Of a DNA stretch of 64,000 nt, positions 46,742 to 57,235 are shown piece after piece. Where the stretch lies: positions 45,626,501 through 45,690,500 of the forward strand of contig NW_026947493.1 in the NCBI RefSeq assembly GCF_034190915.1. The letters run 5' to 3'. The DNA comes from Cavia porcellus (Eukaryota > Chordata > Mammalia > Rodentia > Caviidae). The notes under the pieces were generated by a model that made no database searches, was not told the DNA's origin, and saw nothing but the letters and a program-made list of their open reading frames with translations. The number at the start of each line of letters is the position of its first letter. Position 1 is the stretch's first letter. A program made the position numbers and the translations under genes.

Positions 46742-47018
46742 GATGTGAGCATGGTCTCACTGTGACATCTGTCACCCCATTAATTGCCAGAGTTGATGCT
46801 GCTGATCTGGCTGGCTAGTGGGTATCCCCTTCCACACTCAGTGTTCCATATGTGCTTGTCCCAAAGCTGCACCTATGCTCGGTTGGTAGAAGAGGACAAC
46901 CAGGCCCAACAGAGGACTACCATTCCTCAGCCAAGGTAATAGGAGTAACTGTGCTCCCCAGTAGAACAAGCTCCAAACAAGCTCTCAAAGCCCACAAGTC
47001 AATATGTAAAAGAATGTC
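46742..47018 (+). pseudogene. RN7SK: 7SK RNA pseudogene, 3'-truncated
   Basis: Diverged copy of 7SK, the pol III RNA that holds P-TEFb inactive in the nucleus. Matches run from the 5' end: 'gatgtgag', 'gacatctgtcaccccattaa', 'gctgatctggctggctagtg', 'ggtatccccttcc', 'agaagaggacaaccagg' and 'ctccaaacaagctctcaaag'. Similarity stops about 255 nt in, so the last quarter of the RNA is absent. Point changes throughout disrupt pairing. There is no upstream pol III promoter, because L1 3' UTR sequence lies directly before it. The following 'catgtatttttgtttctt' matches the half-L1 3' terminus at 52069. Confidence 0.9.
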
Positions 47019-47086
47019 TCATGTATTTTTGTTTCTTGTATTTTCATTTTTTTTACACATATTTTTAAAAGCCAGTTAGTGGGAAA

Positions 47087-47625
47087 CTAGGGCTGCCGGA
47101 GGTGACTTCCAGCACACCAGCATCAGCCTGGGGAGAGTTTAAGATCATCACTCCCAGTGGTTAAGGATCTGTCCAGCTTCCAGTCACACTTGACTGGACT
47201 CTGCAGGTTTTGTGAGCCTAGCTATGACATGCACAGCGACCTTCTTTCAATCTGGGGAACTGTGGCTGCCTGAGGTGAGTTCCACCACATCAGTGTGGGC
47301 CTGGAGAGAGTTTAAGATCATTGTTCCCAGTGGTTAAGTGCCCACCCAGCTCCCAGCCACACTAGACGAGCCTTGGGAGGTTTTGCTGCTGACTAGACCA
47401 TGCCCAGAGACATTCTTCAATCAGGGGAGCTGAGGGCAAGTGAAGTGAGTTCAAGTGCATTGGTGCTAGCCAGGGGAAAGCTTTGGGCCATCATCTACAG
47501 TCATTAGGAGCCTGCCCAGCTTCCTAGAACACTGGAGGTGACATAGGAGCTCCTATGGGCCTGACTGGACCGTGTTCAGCAACCTCCATTCAATCCCAGA
47601 GGCTGAGGGCATACGAGGTGATATC
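47087..47625 (+). repeat. Tandem-monomer L1 5' UTR
   Basis: Three monomers of about 170 bp and the start of a fourth. Each begins like 'ggggaactgtggctgcctga' and contains 'gagagtttaagatcat', 'cagtggttaag', 'cccagct' and 'caatc'. Starts are near 47087, 47258, 47427 and 47600. They precede the ORF1 relic of the L1. Tandem promoter monomers are well known from mouse L1; here they occur in a non-murid-like L1. Monomer identity is only moderate. Confidence 0.8.
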
Positions 47626-47701
47626 TAACACACCCAGAGGAAGCTTAGGAACAACACTTGAAACACAGAAATACAGGAAAATTACAAGACAAAAGAACAA
47701 A

Positions 47702-48427
47702 ATGCAATCTGAAACCTCCAGCCCATCCCAAGAAAGCTTAGGAGCCATGTACATAGAAGAAAATATATGCCACATACCTGAAATAATAGCAACTGAAATA
47801 AAGAAGCAATTCCAAGAAGCTTTAAAGGAATTCAAATTAGAAATAATCTCCTATGTAAAAGAAGAAATGATAAAAGTAATGAAAGAAATGCTGGACACCA
47901 TCTAAAGAAGACACAGTTAAAAAATTAGAGGAACAAAGCAAAAAGACAGAATCCCTAAATGAATAATACAAGAAACAAACAGAATACATGAAGTAGATTC
48001 AAAGAGATATACAAGAAATCAAAAATACCATTGAAAGTTGTCAAAATTGCCTCAAGGAAAGTGAAGATAAAATTTCAGACCTCCAACACAAGATTGCAGC
48101 TAATGAACAGAAAAGGAAAGATCTCACAAAAATAACAAGGAATCAGGAAATAACAAAGGGCTGATTCAACAAGATGATTCAAAGAAAAACAACATAAGAT
48201 CAACAGGGAAAAATGAAAAACAAGGGACAACACAAATGATATCAAGGGGCTATTTACAGAAGTAATAGCTGAAAATTTCCAAAATATGAGAATGGAACCT
48301 GACATATGGATTAGTGAAGCATATAGAACTCCAAAGAACCATAACCAAAATAAAAATACACCCAGACATATAATAATCAGCATTGCACAAATCCAACTAT
48401 GAGAATAGAATATTAAAAGCTGTTAGA
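47702..48427 (+). pseudogene. L1 ORF1 pseudogene, first part
   Basis: Starts at an ATG that follows the 5' UTR monomers. The N-terminal frame runs to 47905 with 'EIKKQFQEALKEFKLEI', the L1 ORF1 N-terminal/coiled-coil start, then a stop. The coiled coil and RRM region follow in broken frames, including 'aataaaaatacacccagaca' (the NPKxxTPRHI region). It ends at the insertion site, where 'aaaagctgttaga' is the left target-site duplication. The C-terminal domain continues at 52117. Confidence 0.85.
48415..48427 (+). repeat. Left target-site duplication of the nested half-L1
   Basis: 'aaaagctgttaga', repeated exactly at 52104-52116. The sequence is part of ORF1 of the host L1 (KAVR region), so the direction of nesting is certain. 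Confidence 0.96.
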
Positions 48428-48874
48428 GAGAAAAAAATGGCAGCTTGCTAGGGGATTGGGTGGAGAGTCTCTCTGGAGAAATCATATTAGATGCTAGAAT
48501 ATGACAACATGGAGAGGGCCAGACGAATGGATAACGATTCTTATTAACCAAGACAGTGCAGCTGGAGGATTTAAGGACGTGCTGAGACTGCGATGGCTGA
48601 TAACAGAAGTCTGCAAATCCCGCACCTTTAATGCAGCACACTGACAATGGATCCAAGAGGAAAAGCTGTATTGGCTTTTGGTGACTGCTGGAAATTGAGA
48701 CCTGGGACCCTGTGAAGCAACCAGGGCTGCCCAGCTGTGCCAGAGGAGATTGTGAGAAGCTCTAGAGCTCCGGGAATGCAGTAAAGGCAAGCGGTGTAGT
48801 GTGCAGTAGATTCAAGAGGAAGACCTGCACTGAGTCCTGGTGAGTACAAGGGACTGGGTCCCATGGCTGCTGTG

Positions 48875-49250
48875 GCTGACTGGAGGACAACTTGGAATTG
48901 GGCAGAGTCCTCCACCAGGGCGACATCAATAACATGGAGAGTCTGGTAGAGGACATCTTGGAGTTGGGCAGAGCCCACGACTCAGTGACATCAAACAGTC
49001 ATCCCTGGCATAGAGAAGTCTGGTGGAGGACATCTTGAAATTGGGCAGAGCCCGGCACCATGACGACATCAGTGACATAGAAAGAACTAGTGGAAGACAT
49101 CTTGGAATTGGGCAGACCTGCTGCCGCAGTGACATTAGATAGTCGCTCCTGGCACAGAGAGGTCTGGAAGAGAACAGCTGGGATTTGGGCAGAGCCCTGT
49201 GCCATGGTGACATTAGTAAGCTGCTTCTGGCACAGAGAGAACTGGCAGGA
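48875..49250 (+). repeat. Tandem repeats in the 5' UTR of the second half-L1
   Basis: About five units of roughly 70-80 bp. Each contains a version of 'gaggacatcttggaattggg' and 'cagagcc', then 'gtgacat' and 'tggcatagagaagtctg'. Starts of the core are near 48880, 48950, 49025, 49095 and 49170. Several overlapping open frames on both strands come from this repetition. Confidence 0.8.
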
Positions 49251-49527
49251 TCTGCTATCGTTGAACCAAGCCTCTGGTGGGGACCCAATAAGCAGATACA
49301 AAATAGTCGCAACTCTGTAACATCCACAAAGTACAACCTAATTTGCAGATTGACTGGCACAGAGGCTGGAGGCTAGCCTGCACTGTCCCTGCATCCCTGC
49401 TTACCCCAGATAACAGCAAATTTGGGAGGAAAGCAAAAACTCAAGTCAACATGCTTCTGAAAGGCCCTAAGCAATACGGAGAGGGCCAGAGACCCCCAGG
49501 ACACTCCAGTCTGAAAGAAACCAGAAA

Positions 49528-50608
49528 CATGACAAAAGATAGAAATAAAAAAATCTCCAGCTGCCCAACATGAGAAAAAGAGCCCAGGAGAAGTAAACAC
49601 TGAAGAGAACAAGCACAGTAACCATCCAATACTGGACACAGCATCAGCTGAATTAAAAAAATACCTCCATGACTTCATAGATGAATTTAAAGCCATGATC
49701 CTGATCCAAGTGAGGCAAGATATAAAGAGATTAATTAAAGAAATGACAAGCCCCACCCAAGAGAACGCAGATGGAAGAACTAAGGAAATCAGAAAAGAAA
49801 GAAACTTCTGAAGAAGAATTTAAACATAACTTAAAATACGTGAAGCAGATCCAAAGAGATTACCAGGAAACTACAAACTCCATTGAACACTGGCAAAATG
49901 CCTTGACAGAAACTAAAGCTAGCCTTCTGAAACTTGAAGAGAGATTTATGATATACGATCGTGAAAGAAAAGACAAGGAACCAAAAAGAAACAATTTGAA
50001 GGCTAGAAGATGACAAAAGGATACATAACTTGAGAATAAAGAATGTGAGTGAGGAAGCAGGAGCAACCAAAAATGAAACACAAAGAATATTCACAGATAT
50101 ATTAAAGCAAAATTTCCCATGTATAGCAAAAAAGAAATGATATCCAGATAAAAGAGGCATACAGAAAACCAGCTACCTACAACCAAAACAGATCTACACC
50201 CAGACATATAATAATCAAGATTCCAGAAATCCACCAAAAGAACAGAATATTAAAAGCAGCCAGAGAAAAGAAGCAGATTATCTACAATGGGAAAATTATC
50301 AAAATAACAACAGACTTATCAACACAAACTCTTAAATCAAGAAGGAAATGGGGAGAAATATTCCAAGTCCTGAAAGAAAATAATATACACCCAAGACTCA
50401 TATACCCATCAAAACTCCCTCTCAAAATTAATGGAGAAATAAGATGCTTCCAAGACGAGGAGGAACTGTGGGAATTTGTGTCCACCAACCCAACCCTACA
50501 GAGAGTGCTGAAGGACATCCAGAGAGAGGAAGGGATACCAGGATTCCAGCAACAATGGCAGAGAGGCCTCAATGAATGGGGCAGACAGTGGAATGGAGGA
50601 GTAAGGTG
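49528..50608 (+). pseudogene. ORF1 pseudogene of the second half-L1
   Basis: About 1.08 kb, matching a 360-codon ORF1. The coiled coil is in the frame at 49771-50013 with 'YVKQIQRDYQETTNSIEHWQ', very like residues 89-108 of the intact protein. The RRM part follows in another frame ('aaaaccagctacctacaacc', 'acccagacatataataatca'). The C-terminal domain lies near 50341-50520 ('ggaaatggggagaaatattc'). An early stop lies near 49573, and at least two frameshifts break the frame. Confidence 0.88.
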
Positions 50609-52103
50609 AACAAATTATAGCAGTAAAGTGGAGTAGCAGACATGAGGCAGAGACGGTAAGCTATAGTCTTTAGTATAGATAGCTTTGATACACTATAAAA
50701 AAAGGCAGAGGTCATTGTTAATAGTGTATCAGGATTTAAAAGACACAGTAGTCTTATCGCCCTGTTTAGTTTGAATTTAATTTGTTCTCATTTGTCCACT
50801 CATATCAGACTTGAGGGCACAGACATCTGACCCCAAAATAGCAGGTTATGCCATGGTAACTATCCTAAATTTTCTGTTAACTTAAACTGAAATCCTGTAT
50901 TACTTACATTGTGTTACTATGACTGATCTTATTTGAATCCGATTCATAAGACCGCAGTTTTGCCTTGGCTGATTTTATTTGAATTTAGTATGCTTAATAG
51001 AATCAACCCTAAAAGTAGAGACAACGACTCTGAAGATGACAAGATATAAAAGATATCCATACTGGTATTAATTATTAACAGCTCTTAAGTCTTACAATGT
51101 TTTCAAAGTTGTTTTTTTAATAAAAATAGCTAGGGAATACTATCTTTAACTATATTAAGCCCGATGATGTGGACAAATCTATTGAAAATAACAAGAGAAA
51201 GCATAGTAACTACGGAAAATCACCTAATATTGTGGTCTTATGTGTCTTATTAACTGCATGTTTTTCTAGGAATTTGTTTTGCTGTCTTGCTATGATTTGT
51301 TTTTCCCTATAATACAGAGAGGATAGATATACATGTAGAAATTCACACACAAGAAGATTTTAAAAAACAAAACTATTTACAAGAACAGATTATATAATGC
51401 AAGATGTAATGAACAGATACTTTGAAGAAGAAGAGACACTAAGAAACCCAATGCTAATTCTGTAGCATTATGATATAAAATCTAGCAATACTATTATTCA
51501 CTGATCAGGTGATATTAGTCTAGTCTCTTAAGTTCAATTTCAGCATATGTAAAGATAAGGACAGTTACTAAGAAGAAAATGAGAGATGTGATGGTAGTTA
51601 CTATTGTATTCCCCAATGTCAGATCTTGAAGACCTAAAAAGCCTTCATCATCCTGTAATGATTTGGTTAGTTCTATAATATGCAGTATGTATTTAATGTG
51701 CATGAAGGTGGAGACAACTATTTGGAAGAAACTAGAGATAATTAGATAACACAGTGAAGATCTCCAGTGGACTTGCTTTTGAAATCTGTATTTCTTTAAA
51801 TTGTTTTTTTTAACTGTTTTGATATGTTTAATCTTACCATCTTTAAGATATAAAACAAGTGTATAGGACTGATAACCATATTACTAAGTTTTTGATAGAT
51901 CATTGAGCAGTACTGTTGGCAGTGTCACTATTTGAATGTCATTTTACATACTTTAATTTCGTACCTGAACAGCTATGTCTAAGATGACAATATGTAACTT
52001 ATCAATTGGCAATTTCTTATCATTTATTTTTGTGTAATTCTCTATTATTTCTACCCTTTTTTATATGCATGTATTTTTGTTTCTTTCTCTTTTAAATAAT
52101 AAA
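50609..52103 (+). other. 3' UTR of the second half-L1
   Basis: About 1.5 kb, AT-rich, with no coding potential. Modules seen in the other copy recur ('gttatgccatggtaactatc', 'aagcatagtaactacggaaa'). It ends 'gcatgtatttttgtttcttt' plus the AATAAA and A-tail. Confidence 0.85.
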
Positions 52104-52116
52104 AAAAGCTGTTAGA

Positions 52117-52411
52117 AAAGACAGATCACCTATAAAGGAAAACCTATCAGAATCACAGAAGACTTCTCAACACACACAATGAAGTCAAGAAGAGTGTGGA
52201 GCAAAGTATTTCAGATCCTAAAGTAAAATGACTTCCAACCTAGACTGATGTACCGTGAAAAACTGTCCTTCAAAATGGATGGAGAAATAAGATACTTCCA
52301 TGACAAAGAACAGCTGAAGAACTTCATGATTACCAACCAACCCTGCAAAGAATACTAAAAGACATTCTAGATACACATAGGAAAAAAAAACTAAGCAAGG
52401 CAGACGATTAA
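52117..52411 (+). pseudogene. L1 ORF1 pseudogene, second part
   Basis: C-terminal domain of the host L1 ORF1: 'atcacctataaaggaaaacc' (the TYKGxPIRI region), 'ctcaacacacacaatgaagt', 'acttccatgacaaagaacag' (CFxDKEQL region). It ends at TAA 52409-52411. It joins the first part across the half-L1, giving a total of about 340 codons. Confidence 0.88.
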
Positions 52412-52451
52412 ACAGAATGGAAAGATAAAAATGCAACAGCAGAAAAATAAC

Positions 52452-55400
52452 ATGTCAACAATAAACCAATATATAACAGTTATAACCATTACTGTAAATG
52501 GTTTCAATTGACCAACTAAAAGAAACAGACTGGCAGAATGGATCAAGAAACAACATCCAACCATATGCTGTCTACAAGAAACTCATCTAAACCAAAAGGT
52601 TACTCAAAGACTGAAAGTCAAAAGATGGAAAACAATACTTCATGCAACAGGAACCCCCAAAAAAGTGAGGGTAGCTATTCTCTTTGCAGACAATGTGAAC
52701 TTCTAACCAAGAATGATCCAAAGAGATAAAGAAGGTCACTACATACTACTTAGGGAAAACTTCAAAAGAAAGAGATAACAGTCTTAAATATATATATGCA
52801 CCAATTTCCAGAGCACCCAGTTATACAAAGCAAGTAATAACAGAAATGAAAAATCAAATAAGCAATAACACAATTATAACAGGAGAACTTAATAGACCAC
52901 TGACACCAAGGGACAGATCAACTAGACAAAAACTCAGCAAAGAAATAACAGAACTGAATCACACCTGTGAACAAATGGACTTGATAGACACATACAGAGT
53001 GTTCCATCCAACAACATCAGAATATACATTCTTCTCCACAGTACATGGGACATTCTCTAAAATAGACCATATATGAGTGCACTGAACACATTTAAGTAAA
53101 TGGAATAGTTGAAATTATTCTATGCATGTTGTCAGATCATAGCACCATGAAACTAGAAATTAATGATAAAAGAAATGGCAAAAACCACACAAACACATGG
53201 AAATTAAATAATACACTCTTGAGCAATCAGTGGGTCACAGAAGAAAGTAAACAATACCTACAAACAAACAAAAACACAAATAGATCTTAACAGAACCTGT
53301 GGGATGCAATGAAAGCAGTCCTCAGAGGAAAATTTATTTCAGTGAACTCCCACATCAGGAAAAAGAATGAACACAAATAAACAAACTGATGCTACACTTC
53401 AAACGTCTAGAAAAAGAAGAGCAAGTCAAGCCCAAACCTAAAAGAAGGGAGGAAATTATAAAAATCAGAGCAGAAATTAATACAGTACAGAATAAAAAAA
53501 CAATCCAAAGAATCACTGAATCAAAGAATTGGTTCTTTGAAAGAATAAATAAAATTTATAAGCCCCTAGGCAACCTTACTAAAAAAGGAAAGAAAAACCT
53601 CAAATTCATGCAATAAGGGAATGAAAAAGGTGAAATCACTACAGACTCTGTGGAAATACAAATCATGAATGCCTATTTCAAAAACCTCTACTCTCATAGA
53701 TTCAATAACACAGAAGAAATGAACAGGTTCCTAGAAACATAGGAAGTACCAAAGCTGGATCAAGAAGGTGTAAAACTGCTGAATAACTCAATTTCTATTA
53801 ATGAAATTGAAAATGGAATTAAGTTCTTACCTTCAAAGAAGACCGCAGGCCCAAACGGATTCACAACAGAATTCTACAAGAAATACAAAGAAGACTTAAT
53901 GCTGACACTCCTCAAACTCTTCACTGAAATTGAAAGGGAAGCAATTCTTAAGTCATTCCTGGAAGCAAATATTACTCTACTACCAAAACCTGAGAAAAAC
54001 TCAACTAAAAAAGAAAACTACAGATGTATCTCCCTAATGAACATAGATGCAAAAATCCTCAATAAAATATTGGCAAACAGGATGCAGCAAATCATCAAGA
54101 AGATTATACAGCATGACCTAGTGGGATTCATCCCAGGCATGCAAGGATGGTTCAGCATACGTAAATCAATAAATGTAATCCTCTATATCAATAAAGCCAA
54201 AAGTAAGAATCACATGATCATTTCTATAGATGCAGAAAAAGCTTTTGATATGGTCCAACACTCTTTCATGACAAGAACCTTACAGAAAATTGGAATAGAT
54301 GGTCTTTACCTCAATATGATAAAGGCCATCTATGACAAACCAACAGCCAGTATCATATTAAATGGCCAAAAACTGAAGCCTTTACATTAAAATCAGGCAC
54401 AAGACAAAGATGGCCCTTATCACCACTCCTATTTAATATAGTACTGGAAATACTAGCCAGAGCAATTAGACAAGAGAGAGAAATAAAATAACTAAAGATA
54501 GGAAAAAAAGAAGTTAAATTATCATTATTTGCAGATGACATGATATACTACATAGAAGACCCCCAAAACTCCAGTGAAAGACTCCTAAATATAATAAATA
54601 AATTCAGCAATGGAATTGGATACAAAGTCAATACTCAAAAATCAATAGCATTCCTATACACTAACAACAAAATCACTGAGCAACAAATAAGAGAAGCCAC
54701 ACCCTTCACATTAGCACCACAAAAAATGAAATACTTAGGAATAGTAAAAGATCTATACAGGGAAAATTATAATAACCCTGAAAAAGAAATCAAAGAGAAT
54801 CTCAGAAAATGGAAAGGAAGAATACATGTTCATGTTCATGTTCATGTTCATGGACAGGAAGAATGCGTCTTGTGAAAATGGCCATTTTCCCAAAACTGTT
54901 ATAAAGATTCAATGCAATTCCAATGAAAATACCATTAACATACCTCACAAATCTAGAGAAATCACTCCTAAAGTTCATCCAGAATCAGAAGAAACCTGGA
55001 ATAACAAAGGCAATTCTAAGCAGCAAAGGCAAGGCAGGAGGCATCATAATCCCTGACTTGAAGTTATACTGAAAAGCTACTGTAAAAAAATCAACATGGT
55101 ACTGGAATAAAAACAGATCAGAAGATCAGTGGAATCGATTAGAAGATACAACCACAACTACAAACATACTCAACCACCTCATCTTTGATAAAGGGGCCAA
55201 ACATATTCACTGGAATAATGACAGTCTCTTTAATAAATGGTGCTGGAAAAACTGGCTCTCCATATGCCTAAAACTAAACCTAGACCCATGCCTATCACCA
55301 TGTACTAAATTAAAATCTAAATGGATCAAAGATTTGAATATTAAAACAGAAACATTAAGTCTGTTGGAAGACAAATTAGGTAAAAATTTTGAAGACATAA

Positions 55401-56075
55401 GAGTAGGTAGAGAATTTATGAACAGGAATCAAACCACACGGGAACTACTTCCCAGAATCGAAAACTGGGATCACATCTTATTAAAAAGTTTCTGCGTGTC
55501 AAAAGAAATCTCCAGCATAGTGAAAAGAAAATCCACAAACTGGGAAAAAAATCTTCGTGAACTGTCCCTCAGACAAAGGACTTCTGCCTAGTATATATAA
55601 AGAATTTAAAAAAATCAGATCTCCAAAATTCAAAGACCCAATCCAAAAATGGGCATCTGAGATGAATACACACTTGTCAGATGAAGAAATACAAATCGCA
55701 AGTAAATACATGAAAAAATGTCCATGGTCATTACTCATTAGAGAAATGCAAATTAAAACAACACTGAGACTCCATCTCACTCCTGAAAGATATGGCCAGG
55801 ATTAAGAAAACTACCAACAACAAATGCTGGAGAAGCTGTGGGGAAAAAGGAACACTCCTGCACTGTTGATGGGAGTGTAGACTGGTGCAACCACTGTGAA
55901 GGTCAATCTGGAGATTCCTCAAAAACCTGAAATTGGATGTCCCATTTGACCCAACTATTCCACTTCTAGGTGTATTCCCAGAAGAACTGAACACATCAAA
56001 CCACAGTGATATATGTGCACCCATGTTTATAACAGCACAAATTTGTAACATCCAGATCTTGGAAACAAGAGATTG
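52452..56075 (+). pseudogene. L1 ORF2 pseudogene (endonuclease and reverse transcriptase)
   Basis: In the family, ORF2p supplies the endonuclease and reverse transcriptase for target-primed reverse transcription. Recognisable parts are the endonuclease start near 52540-52600 with 'tgtctacaagaaactcatct' (LQETHL), and the RT palm at 53899-54390 with '[20 protein letters not shown]' and an '[10 protein letters not shown]' block. The catalytic FADD lies at about 54527-54541, straddling the start of the frame 54540-54875. The C-terminal part lies at 55334-55805 with '[20 protein letters not shown]' and '[13 protein letters not shown]'. Multiple stops and frameshifts separate these. It stops about 70 codons early, with no 3' UTR. 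Confidence 0.92.
54825..54852 (+). repeat. (CATGTT)n hexamer repeat inside ORF2
   Basis: Between four and five CATGTT units within the ORF2 relic, in the region that normally reads KxxYLGI…LxxENYK…. The hexamer keeps the reading frame (HVHVHV). Confidence 0.93.
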
Positions 56076-56214
56076 GGGCTGGCTGTTTATCGTAAGCACA
56101 TTGGTACATCTCTAAAGGTTATACAACCACATGTACATTGCCTGAAGATCAATATGATTGAATAAATTATTCTGCTTCAATTTTTACCTATGGATTATGA
56201 TTTTTGTGTTATTT

Positions 56215-56757
56215 ATGCAATTATTCATTCACTAAATAAATCCTCATCTGGCACCTACTCTGTGAATGCCAAGCTCTCTTCTAGGTGTTAGATTACAACA
56301 AACACAAATCAGATGAAAACCCTAACCCTTCTGAAGTTTTACATTTTTGCATATGAGACAATCTAAAATATAAATATATATTATTAAATATATATTATAT
56401 ATTATATTATATAATATATAATATATTATATATAATATAAATATATATTATTAAATTTATATATTATATAAATATATATTATTAAAATATATAGTGTCAG
56501 ACAAGAAGAGAGATGAAGGGTGTGGAAGTTATGAGGGAAGTGGAAACTACAGTTTCCAGCATGTCAGAGAAGACCTAGGGAGAGTAGAAACATCCAAGGA
56601 AACACCCGAGGAAAAGGAGAGGAGAGACAAGAAACCTCTGGGAAGATGACTAAGTTTAGAACAGCAAAGAGCGACACAAACAAGGGGGATGCTATGAAGA
56701 AGTGAAACTGGAAGTGCTTTTCTTCTTTTTGAATTGGAAGTGAAGTAGAAAGTCTTC
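56215..56757. repeat. Ancient mammalian interspersed repeat, with AT-rich insert
   Basis: 'ttattcattcactaaataaa', 'ctggcacctactctgtgaat' and 'gccaagctctcttctaggtg' match the same mammalian repeat as at 43008. The sequence continues after an AT expansion (56368-56492) with 'gtgtcagacaagaagagaga' and 'ggaaac', and again after the LTR at 57120-57240 ('acaatctgattcaaatttta', 'aaacaatcactttact'). Confidence 0.6.
56368..56492. repeat. AT-rich palindromic low-complexity tract
   Basis: Alternating ATAT/TATTA blocks with self-complementary segments. It could fold into hairpins. Confidence 0.9.
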
Positions 56758-56763
56758 AGAAGG

Positions 56764-57118
56764 TGCTATGTTTGGATGTGAAATGTCTTCCCAAGGTCCA
56801 TGTGTTAATAGCTTGGTCTTCAGCCTATGTTGCTACTGGTAAGTGATGGAACCTTTAACATGTGGATCTAGGGGGAGGAAGCTGGGCACTGAGGGGATAC
56901 CAATGAAGAAGATATTGAGACCCCAAACCAACTGTCTCTTTGTTTTATGGCCATCGTGACTGCTACATGCTTTCACCATGGCTGTGCCACCATAGACTCT
57001 AAGCAATAAGGCCAAGCACTCTGAAACCTCTGAAAGCATATTCCTAACTAAGCCTTTCTTCCTTTTAAGTTGATTCTCTCAGTTGTTTTGTCACAGTGGT
57101 AGAAAACTGACCAACAGA
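56764..57118 (+). mobile_element. MaLR-type LTR
   Basis: Opens 'tgctatgtttggatgtgaaa', has 'gaccccaaaccaactgtctc', 'cctaactaagcctttcttcc' and 'ttttaagttgattctctcag', and ends 'tagaaaactgaccaacag'. It splits the ancient repeat at 56215-57240. Confidence 0.85.
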
Positions 57119-57235
57119 GATATTATAGGTAAATGGTACAATCTGATTCAAATTTTAAAACAATCACTTTACTTGTGTGAACCAAAGCAGAAGCAAGAAA
57201 ACCAAGCAGGAATCTATGACATTACAATTAGAGAT

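Larger units (their letters stand above)
48428..52103 (+). mobile_element. Second half-L1 (HAL1-type), decayed, nested in L1
   Basis: A 3676-bp element between perfect 13-bp duplications. It has a 5' UTR with a tandem-repeat block (48428 to about 49527), an ORF1 relic (49528-50608), a long 3' UTR (50609 to about 52090) and an AATAAA/A-tail (52098-52103). No ORF2 sequence is present. The 3' UTR matches the intact half-L1: 'gatcattgagcagtactgtt' / 'gatcattgaacagaactgtt' and 'taagatgacaatatgtaact' / 'taagatggcaatatgtaatc'. Stops in ORF1 show it is older than the copy at 39483. Confidence 0.92.
47087..56080 (+). mobile_element. Older, near full-length L1 split by a half-L1
   Basis: The plan is monomer 5' UTR (47087-47625), ORF1 (47702-48427 and 52117-52411) and ORF2 (about 52452-56075). 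The half-L1 at 48428-52103 splits ORF1. Without it, the element is about 5.3 kb. The ORF2 sequence ends about 70 codons short of the usual length, and no 3' UTR or A-tail follows, so the 3' end has been lost. Many stops and frameshifts are present, so the copy is dead. Confidence 0.88.

Noticed and set aside
46742..47018. Functional 7SK RNA gene
   Set aside because: The 3' quarter is missing, many positions are changed, and no pol III snRNA-type promoter (PSE/TATA) can lie upstream because L1 3' UTR sequence is there.
48494..49360. Overlapping open frames of 98-144 codons on both strands with repeated peptide-like motifs
   Set aside because: They arise from the tandem DNA repeats of the half-L1 5' UTR; stops are rare because the unit itself lacks them in several frames.
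7446..56492. CRISPR-like or other regularly spaced repeat arrays
   Set aside because: All periodic sequences are microsatellites, SINE tails or retrotransposon 5' UTR repeats; no spacer-repeat pattern exists, and the window is eukaryotic.
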